39,232 bases of DNA, taken from positions 1-39,232 of the forward strand of contig JAABRU010000053.1 in NCBI GenBank assembly GCA_011390755.1, given 5' to 3'. Position 1 is the first letter of the stretch, and the number at the start of each line of letters is the position of its first letter. Under the pieces are notes generated by a model. That model saw only the letters and a list, made by a program, of their open reading frames with translations. It searched no databases and was not told the DNA's origin. Source of the stretch: Desulfobacteraceae bacterium. Lineage in GTDB: Bacteria > Desulfobacterota > Desulfobacteria > Desulfobacterales > Desulfococcaceae. This document shows, in pieces, positions 17,829-23,347 of the stretch. A program made the position numbers and the translations under genes.

Positions 17829-18080
17829 TTATACATTTCTCCCGCAGCAGCTGCCGGGCCCCGCGCAGTTTGCCTGATGCGGAGAGGAACCGCAGCAGGC
17901 GGTGTCCCCCGGCCCGGGCAGAGAATGTTTTGCAGCACCCGAAATGGATGCATGGGCCGACAGCAGTTTTTTCATATTCGGGTTTCCGCATTCCGGACAG
18001 GGCGGAACCGGATCTGACGAACTGAGCAGGAATTCAGCACTTTTCCCGCATTCCGGACAAAGATAGTCAAACAGGGGCAT
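17829..18080 (-). CDS. FmdB-family zinc-ribbon protein
   Basis: An 83-residue protein beginning MPLFDYLCPECGKSAEFLL, the FmdB/CxxC putative regulatory domain, with a second CPECG pair near residues 28-32 completing a zinc ribbon. The tail (SAHASISGAAKHSLPG...CCGRNV) is rich in Cys, Gly and Ser and probably disordered. AAAGGAGG lies before ATG 18080. FmdB was proposed as a regulator of formamidase genes, but the wider family has no settled function. It follows the NifX-like gene by 14 bases in the same direction and is very probably co-transcribed with it. Confidence 0.85.
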   Translation of the reverse strand: MPLFDYLCPECGKSAEFLLSSSDPVPPCPECGNPNMKKLLSAHASISGAAKHSLPGPGDTACCGSSPHQANCAGPGSCCGRNV

Positions 18081-18094
18081 AATGATTTCCTCCT

Positions 18095-18481
18095 TTAACA
18101 GCAATGATGATGATCTGCATCTGTGCAGGTCTGATCCATAGTAAATGCAGGAAGTTTTCCTTTTTTGAACAGAGCAAGGTTTTCCGATACACTCCCTTCA
18201 ATACCGCGGTAGACGGCAATTCCTTCTTTGCTGAGTTTGCTCAGCGCGCCTTTTCCCATACCGCCCGCAATAATGGCATCCACTTTTGCAGAACCGAGAA
18301 ATCTGCCGGGCTGGCATTCGCCGTGTTTGTGATGCCGGTCCCGGTTCCGGATCATTTCGGATTCTCCGGTTTCCGAATCCACAATCACAAAAAAACCGGC
18401 AGAACCGAAGTGGTCATGCACCGGATTTTCCATTCCGGAACCCTGCCCGCCTTCCTGACTGGTTGGAAAAGCAATTTTCAT
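18095..18481 (-). CDS. NifX/NifB-type dinitrogenase cofactor-domain protein
   Basis: A 128-residue protein of the dinitrogenase iron-molybdenum cofactor biosynthesis family (NifX/NafY-like, including archaeal MTH1175-type stand-alone proteins). Diagnostic stretches are MKIAFPTS, NPVHDHFGSAGFFVIVD near 20-35 and VDAIIAGGMGKGALSKL near 70-85. It ends in a histidine/cysteine cluster (DADHHHCC) that may bind metal. A GGGGGGAG site precedes ATG 18481. These proteins carry or sense Fe-S/metal clusters in anaerobes outside nitrogen fixation. No nif gene is nearby. It leads a two-gene operon with the FmdB-like protein. Confidence 0.87.
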   Translation of the reverse strand: MKIAFPTSQEGGQGSGMENPVHDHFGSAGFFVIVDSETGESEMIRNRDRHHKHGECQPGRFLGSAKVDAIIAGGMGKGALSKLSKEGIAVYRGIEGSVSENLALFKKGKLPAFTMDQTCTDADHHHCC

Positions 18482-18538
18482 AATACAACTCCCCCCGATA
18501 AAAAATGATATGAAAATGTTGAATGCTTCATGCTGACT

Positions 18539-18745
18539 CGTTCCCGGGCTCTGCCCCAATGGCATTAATTAAGCCAAAAATTCCCCCGGTGGGAGGGGTT
18601 AGGGGAGGGGGAAGACAGCAGTCTGTAATTATCAGACGTTTTCACCCTCCCCCTGCCCCTCCCTCAGGGAGGGGAGTTTTGTATTCCTCATATTCCCTCG
18701 GATCACCCTCCCTCAGGGAGGGGAGTCTTACGTCAATGACATTGA
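18539..18745. repeat. GC-rich palindromic element with CTCGTTCCCGGGCTCTGCCC end
   Basis: It starts CGTTCCCGGGCTCTGCCCCA followed by ATGGCATTAATTAAG and ends with TACGTCAATGACATTGAG. The interior has three CCCTCAGGGAGGGG-type hairpins. It fills most of the gap between the NifX-like gene and the secreted-protein gene. Confidence 0.65.
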
Positions 18746-18765
18746 GTTGAGAATGTTTAATTATT

Positions 18766-19146
18766 TTACCAATGGATGGAAACAGGGGGAACCCGTCCGC
18801 CCCGTTTCACTCCGGCAAGCCCCACATCCGTCACTTTGTTATTTCCCACATAGACATATAATTTATAAGCAGAAGGGGGAAGTCCCTTTCCCGGATCCGA
18901 AAAAGCATACTGTCCGTATTTGTTGGTTGAAGTGACGGAAACATAGTTTTCGGGAGAGTCCCCTTCCCGAACCAGGCGAAGTGTGATTACGGTGCTGCCG
19001 GTTTTCGGTCCTTTCACAGTTCCCATAATCCACCATACATTTTCTCCGGGATTTGCCCCCATGCCTTTTGCGGGTAAAAACATGCAAAGGGCCAGCAGAA
19101 GAAAAATGCTCCGAAAATTTTTCATATCCCTGAAATACTGCGTCAT
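18766..19146 (-). CDS. Small secreted beta-sandwich protein
   Basis: A 126-residue protein with a signal peptide (RSIFLLLALCMFLPAKGMGA, cleavage near residue 30). The mature part, WWIMGTVKGPKTGSTVITLRL, NKYGQYAFSDPGKGLPPSAY and KLYVYVGN, reads like a small transthyretin-like or carboxypeptidase regulatory-like beta-sandwich. Such domains usually act in adhesion or as surface carbohydrate-associated modules. AGGAGG lies seven bases before the first ATG, which supports the longer start over the internal one at 19125. No partner gene is adjacent. Export is well supported; fold assignment is moderate. Confidence 0.7.
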   Translation of the reverse strand: MTQYFRDMKNFRSIFLLLALCMFLPAKGMGANPGENVWWIMGTVKGPKTGSTVITLRLVREGDSPENYVSVTSTNKYGQYAFSDPGKGLPPSAYKLYVYVGNNKVTDVGLAGVKRGGRVPPVSIHW

Positions 19147-19368
19147 AATGCCGCCTCCTCTGAAGTGTTATGATTCATTCCGGCCTGCCGTTTCGGCAGT
19201 GCCTCTGCTTATTCCGACATTCAGATATGGTGAAGAATATACAATCGGCGTAAAAATATCAAGAAAAGATTGCAGAATATAAAAACATCAGAATCATTAT
19301 CCTGATGAAAATGATTGATTCCCGAAGGTGATTGTGGTTTAATTTTCAGCCGGAAGGGAGAACTCATT

Positions 19369-19812
19369 ATGTATGATACAATTGTACCGCCCGGATTCCG
19401 AAGCAATCCTTTCTGTTTTTTCCGGGTTCCGGATGAAAAAAAAGGCAAAACCGGCAGGGAAAAAAAAGAGGAACACGCGGAAAGCGGGGATAAAAATGAA
19501 AATGCCATACGGTGCAAAAACTGCGGATTCCGGATATGCGGCCCGGAGCAGCGGATGGACAGGGACGGACACCATATGCATGTCTTTAACAATCCCGCAG
19601 GTTATGTATTTGAAATCGGATGTTTTTCATCCGCGCCGGGCTGTGCGGTCCGGGGAGAACCCACAATGGAGTTTACCTGGTTTCCGGGTTTTGCCTGGCG
19701 ATTTGCCCTTTGCGCCAACTGTTTTGCGCATCTCGGATGGTTATACCTGTCCGGCAGCGGACGCAGTTTTTACGGACTGATTCTGGCAAATATTGCAGAA
19801 GATATAAGATGA
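19369..19812 (+). CDS. CULT-domain (cereblon-like) protein
   Basis: A 147-residue protein whose residues 47-142 form a CULT domain, the ligand-binding fold of cereblon. The structural zinc site is C49-x2-C52 and C115-x2-C118. HMHVFNNPAGYVFEIGCF and EPTMEFTWFPGFAW are diagnostic. The aromatic cage is complete: W104, W110 and W124, spaced 6 and 14 residues as in the bacterial protein from Magnetospirillum that binds thalidomide and uridine, plus Y126. The N-terminal 45 residues are charged and probably flexible. ATG 19369 has AAGGGAG eight bases before it. It leads a compact set with a zinc-ribbon protein (10-base gap) and TrmL. The natural ligand of bacterial CULT proteins is unsettled. Confidence 0.9.
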   Translation: MYDTIVPPGFRSNPFCFFRVPDEKKGKTGREKKEEHAESGDKNENAIRCKNCGFRICGPEQRMDRDGHHMHVFNNPAGYVFEIGCFSSAPGCAVRGEPTMEFTWFPGFAWRFALCANCFAHLGWLYLSGSGRSFYGLILANIAEDIR

Positions 19813-19822
19813 AGCATATATT

Positions 19823-20134
19823 ATGATTTTTATCGGCGGTATTTCCCCAAAAATTACGGTTCTTGACGACAAAGCCGTGATCTGTCCCGTATGCGGTCTG
19901 GCACAGGCCTACTATAAACGGGTGGATCATTATCTGAATATTTTTTTCATTCCCCTGTTCCGGGTGAAAAAAGGCGAGGTCTTTCTGATGTGCGAACGCT
20001 GTGAAAGACAGGTTCACGAAATGGGGGAAGAGTATCAGGATTTTCTGGAGCACCAGGATGCTGTCTGCAGACACTGCGGCCGTTTTCTGCATCCGGATTT
20101 TCAATACTGTCCTTTCTGCGGAAAAAAAACATGA
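19823..20134 (+). CDS. Double zinc-ribbon protein
   Basis: A 103-residue protein starting MIFIGGISPKITVLDD. It has cysteine pairs CPVCG (about 21-25) and CERC (about 57-60), forming one ribbon around the hydrophobic IFFIPLFRVKKGE stretch, and a second ribbon CRHCG/CPFCG at the C-terminus (about 82-100). The first half is a known zinc-ribbon family in which FFIPLF-x2-KKGE recurs. No catalytic motif is visible; it may bind nucleic acid or a partner protein. Its stop overlaps the trmL start (ATGA), which shows translational coupling. Function unknown. Confidence 0.8.
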   Translation: MIFIGGISPKITVLDDKAVICPVCGLAQAYYKRVDHYLNIFFIPLFRVKKGEVFLMCERCERQVHEMGEEYQDFLEHQDAVCRHCGRFLHPDFQYCPFCGKKT

Positions 20135-20607
20135 ATGTCCGGCGGCATGTGGTTCTCTTCCGCCCGGAAGTACATTGGAACACCGGCAATATTGGCCGCA
20201 CCTGCCTGGGAACCGGTGCATATCTGCATCTGATCCGGCCTTTGGGCTTTTCCCTGAATGAAAAACAGGTCCGCCGGGCCGGACTGGATTACTGGTCCAG
20301 GGTCAGATTATCCGTATGGGACAGTTTTGACATTTTTTTGCAGCAGATGCGTCCCCAAAAAGAGGAAATCATGCTTTTTGCCAAAAAGGGGAGCCGATCT
20401 TTCTGGTCCCTTTCCTGGCCCCGGCGGGCCTTTCTGATTTTCGGTTCCGAAACCGCGGGGCTGCCCCAATCCCTTTTTTCCCGTTACCCGGATGCGGTGT
20501 ACCATATTCCGGTATTACAGGAAGTCCGATGCCTGAATCTCTCCACTGCTGTGGGGATAGTTCTGTATGAAAGCCTTCGCACATGCGGCCTTCCCCATGG
20601 ATGGTAA
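20131..20607 (+). CDS. trmL: tRNA (cytidine/uridine-34-2'-O)-methyltransferase
   Basis: A 158-residue SPOUT-class methyltransferase. Hallmarks in order are PEVHWNTGNIGRTC (motif 1, about 12-25), LHLIRPLGFSL, FLIFGSETAGLP (motif 2, about 101-112) and IPVLQEVRCLNLSTAVGIVLYE (motif 3, about 126-148; the arginine before CLNLS is usually RSLNLS). TrmL methylates the wobble ribose of some tRNA-Leu species using SAM, as a knotted dimer. Length matches the family. It is the third gene of the CULT-zinc ribbon operon and overlaps the preceding gene by four bases. Confidence 0.92.
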   Translation: MNVRRHVVLFRPEVHWNTGNIGRTCLGTGAYLHLIRPLGFSLNEKQVRRAGLDYWSRVRLSVWDSFDIFLQQMRPQKEEIMLFAKKGSRSFWSLSWPRRAFLIFGSETAGLPQSLFSRYPDAVYHIPVLQEVRCLNLSTAVGIVLYESLRTCGLPHGW

Positions 20608-20921
20608 TCACTTCTTATAGCAGAAATTCAGATAATTACTGTCATTATTATCCGCCGGATGAGTGCTGCCTCTGTGCCGGTGCGGAAAAAAAACAGAGCG
20701 GATATTCATTTTTGCCTTTTTTTCACGCGTTTTTTTATGATAGCGAAGAGATATGAGAATAAGGCATTTTGTTTTTTATATCAGATTATTATATTTGGAT
20801 ATACCTTTTTTTCCTGAAAAGATATTTTTCTTTGCCTGATTTTTCTTGAAAAAATGAGTGAATTTCTGCTACTCAGAAAGAGATCATAAATTTCATCATA
20901 GGATATATTCAGGATATTTTC
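20608..20921. other. AT-rich intergenic region upstream of ispG
   Basis: These 314 bases hold no open frame, hairpin family or repeat that I recognise. The second half is AT-rich with several T-runs and probably includes the promoter of ispG. I could not pick a convincing -35/-10 pair. Confidence 0.4.
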
Positions 20922-21989
20922 ATGTCATTTGCTCAGAACCGCAGACAGACCCGCTCCATCCGTGTGGGAAATGTTCATATCGGTAATGGTGCGCCCATTG
21001 CCGTGCAGTCCATGTGCAATACCTTTACCCAGGATATTGCCGCCACCGTGGCCCAGATTCTCCGACTGGAAGAGGCCGGGTGTGAAATCATCCGGGTGGC
21101 GGTGCCGGATATGGAAGCCGCGCAGGCCATTGCGGAAATCAAAAAAGAAATCTCCATTCCGCTGATAGCCGATATTCATTTTGATTTTCGCCTGGCCCTG
21201 GCTTCTGCCAAAGCCGGGGCGGACGGCCTGCGGATTAATCCGGGAAATATCGGCAGTATGGATAAGGTGCGGGCAGTGGTGGACTGCACGGGGGAAAGAA
21301 ATCTTCCCATCCGTATCGGAGTCAATGCCGGTTCCCTGGAAAAAGAGATTCTGAAAAAATACGGCGGGGCCACTCCCGAAGGCATGGTGGAAAGTGCTTT
21401 GGGACATGTGCAGATTCTGGAATCCCTGCATTTTCACAATATCAAAATCTCCCTCAAGGCTTCGGATGTGGAGCGCACGGTACAGTCCTACCGTCTGCTT
21501 TCCCAAAAATGTGATTATCCCCTGCATGTGGGTGTCACCGAGGCCGGGGGGCTGTATTCCGGCATTGTCAAATCCTCTCTGGGCATCGGAATGCTGCTGG
21601 CCGAAGGCATCGGCGATACCATCCGGGTTTCCCTGACCCGCGATCCCGTGGAAGAGGTACGGGTCGGTTATGAAATCCTGAAAGCCCTGGGAATCCGCCA
21701 GCACGGCCCGGAAATCATCTCCTGCCCCACCTGCGGACGCTGCCGGATCAACCTTTTTGATATTGCGGAACAGGTGGAAAAGGCCCTGCTGACCTGTCCC
21801 CATCCCATAAAGGTGGCCATCATGGGTTGTGTGGTAAACGGCCCGGGGGAAGCCAGGGAAGCCGATATCGGCATAGCCGGGGGAGAGGGATTCGGGATTC
21901 TGTTCCGGAAAGGGGAAGTGGTGAAAAAAGTTCCCCAGGAGAAACTGGTGGAAGTGCTGCTGGAGGAAGTGGAAAAAACAGGCGGGTAA
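20922..21989 (+). CDS. ispG: 4-hydroxy-3-methylbut-2-enyl diphosphate synthase
   Basis: A 355-residue [4Fe-4S] enzyme of the non-mevalonate isoprenoid pathway. It reductively opens MEcPP to HMBPP. The TIM-barrel half begins with RQTRSIRVGNVHIGNG-x6-QSMCNT. Cluster ligands are C268 and C271 in CPTCGRC and C303 in GCVVNGPGEA, with E310 as the fourth ligand. Spacing matches E. coli IspG (270, 273, 305, 312). This is the short bacterial form without the extra insert domain. The ATG is preceded by AGGA at nine bases. In many deltaproteobacteria ispG is close to proS; here a roughly 6-kb accessory block separates them. Confidence 0.96.
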   Translation: MSFAQNRRQTRSIRVGNVHIGNGAPIAVQSMCNTFTQDIAATVAQILRLEEAGCEIIRVAVPDMEAAQAIAEIKKEISIPLIADIHFDFRLALASAKAGADGLRINPGNIGSMDKVRAVVDCTGERNLPIRIGVNAGSLEKEILKKYGGATPEGMVESALGHVQILESLHFHNIKISLKASDVERTVQSYRLLSQKCDYPLHVGVTEAGGLYSGIVKSSLGIGMLLAEGIGDTIRVSLTRDPVEEVRVGYEILKALGIRQHGPEIISCPTCGRCRINLFDIAEQVEKALLTCPHPIKVAIMGCVVNGPGEAREADIGIAGGEGFGILFRKGEVVKKVPQEKLVEVLLEEVEKTGG

Positions 21990-22120
21990 TATGAAAATAC
22001 TCATTGCAAAGGCACATGGGCTGTGAAAGTTTAATACCAGGCAGTTAATCTGTACCATTACATATAGTGCATTTTTTCACTTAAAACTGTGCAGGTGTTT
22101 CGGTTCAGAATATCCGAATG

Positions 22121-22150
22121 TCGGGTTACGCTTCGCTAACCCGACCTACA
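22121..22150. repeat. GTCGGGTTACGC hairpin repeat
   Basis: GTCGGGTTACGCTTCGCTAA followed by CCCGACCTACA forms an imperfect hairpin and matches the hairpin at 11053-11127. It directly abuts the next element. Confidence 0.6.
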
Positions 22151-22428
22151 ATAGACATTATCGGAAATAAGATCCGGCATTTTTAACCCCGGAGGGGTGT
22201 AAGAAAATAGCCCGGCAGTTTACTGCCGGGACATGTCGGTCAAACCCATCCGAGTCCCGTAGGGACGAAAGAAAAATATGTATATTCAAATCGTTCTGTC
22301 GTCCCTACGGGACTGAAAAAAAATATATTATCCGAGCCCGGCAGTAAACTGCCGGGCTGTTTTCTTCTGTCCCTACGGGACTGTAACAGATTGCCGCAGC
22401 ATTACTCCTTATTTCCGATAATGTCTAA
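22151..22428. repeat. MITE-like family P5 (AGACATTATCGGAAATAA ends), full copy
   Basis: A 278-bp element bounded by 20-bp inverted repeats (ATAGACATTATCGGAAATAA, one mismatch). Inside are CCCGGCAGTTTACTGCCGGG hairpins and repeated TCCCGTAGGGAC / GTCCCTACGGGAC palindromes. A second copy enters at 39128. An outer pair, TTTTCACTTAAAA (about 22074) and TTTTAAGTGAAA (22429), suggests it sits inside another palindrome. Confidence 0.8.
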
Positions 22429-22489
22429 TTTTAAGTGAAACAAAGCAATCGTATTTAAGAAAAAAAATTTTGGGTTTTCTGCAGGTTGG

Positions 22490-22553
22490 GGTGAGGAACG
22501 AACCCCAGCAGATTCAGGATGCCGGGGTTCACTTCGTTCACCCCAACCTACTG
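22490..22553. repeat. GGTTGGGGTGA hairpin
   Basis: GGTTGGGGTGAGGAACGAAC and, about 25 bases on, GGTTCACTTCGTTCACCCCA with ACC are inverted repeats. A shorter relative lies at 26384-26410. It is non-coding and immediately upstream of the antitoxin leader. Confidence 0.55.
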
Positions 22554-22589
22554 ATGTTACAAATTTATTTGCAAATAAAGGAGAAGAAT

Positions 22590-22877
22590 ATGACAGATTC
22601 CCATATGACACTGAAAAACCCGTATTCAGGACACCCGGATTCAAAACAGAATGAGGACTGCATGATGATACCGGGAGCCTGTCATTATGTAACCGATGCG
22701 GATGGCAGGCGGATTGCTGTGCAGATTGATATTCATCTGTTTGAAAAAATGCTGGCTGCCTGTGAGGAATTTGAGGATATTCAGGCATATGATGAAGCAA
22801 AGAAACAGGTGGCATCTGAAATTGAGGCAGGGAATTTCTCAACTTTGAATGAATATCTGGCAGAAAAAGACAAATAA
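22590..22877 (+). CDS. Antitoxin of a RelE-type toxin-antitoxin pair
   Basis: A 95-residue acidic protein. The core, YVTDADGRRIAVQIDIHLFEKMLAACEEFEDIQAYDEA, resembles Phd/YefM-like small antitoxins that pair with RelE/ParE toxins, with a C-terminal helical tail (EIEAGNFSTLNEYLAEKDK) of the type that wraps the toxin. AAAGGAG lies before ATG 22590. The toxin gene begins two bases after the stop, so they form an operon that is probably autoregulated. The family is not certain, but the role is strongly implied by the partner. Confidence 0.78.
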   Translation: MTDSHMTLKNPYSGHPDSKQNEDCMMIPGACHYVTDADGRRIAVQIDIHLFEKMLAACEEFEDIQAYDEAKKQVASEIEAGNFSTLNEYLAEKDK

Positions 22878-22879
22878 AG

Positions 22880-23134
22880 ATGGCTTATACCATTATCATC
22901 CCGAATTCTGTCAGAAAAGACCTTGACCGTCTTCCAAATTCCGCATTCAGAAAAGTACTGCTTCTGCTGCATCAGCTTGAAGTCAATCCCCGCCCTTCCG
23001 GGTGCAAAAAACTGAAAGGACGGAATGCCTGGCGCGCAAGGGCAGGGGATTACCGGATCATTTATGAAATTGAAGATGAAAATGTAAAGATAATTCTTGT
23101 CAAAATCAGGCATCGGAAAGAAGTATACAGATAA
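22880..23134 (+). CDS. RelE/ParE-family toxin
   Basis: An 84-residue basic protein with the RelE fold pattern: YTIIIPNSVRKDLDRLPN, then a helix, PRPSGCKKLKGRNAWRARAGDYRIIYEI (the usual P-x-G-x-K-L-x7-R-x-GDYRVIY), and VKIILVKIRHRKEVYR at the end. RelE-type members cut mRNA on the ribosome; ParE-type members inhibit gyrase. This one is closer to RelE by its RHRKEVY end. It is complete, unlike the toxin genes at three neighbouring loci. Confidence 0.9.
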   Translation: MAYTIIIPNSVRKDLDRLPNSAFRKVLLLLHQLEVNPRPSGCKKLKGRNAWRARAGDYRIIYEIEDENVKIILVKIRHRKEVYR

Positions 23135-23347
23135 AAAAATTGAAGACCTTCCTTAATTTCCCATGTTCCCATGCTTTGCGCGGGAACGGGATAAATAAAA
23201 TGCCACCGGAACCTGACGGACTTCCGATTCTGTAAAACTTTCAGATTGCAGCTTCATAGGGTTATGCACAGAAAACCTGACCCGGCAGTCCGGCAATGAA
23301 ATAAAGATACAAAACCGGATTGTAAACCAAAGAGCAAAGGCTAGCAT

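Noticed and set aside
20925-22058. 377-codon frame antisense to ispG
   Set aside because: IspG is unambiguous; this is a codon-bias shadow.
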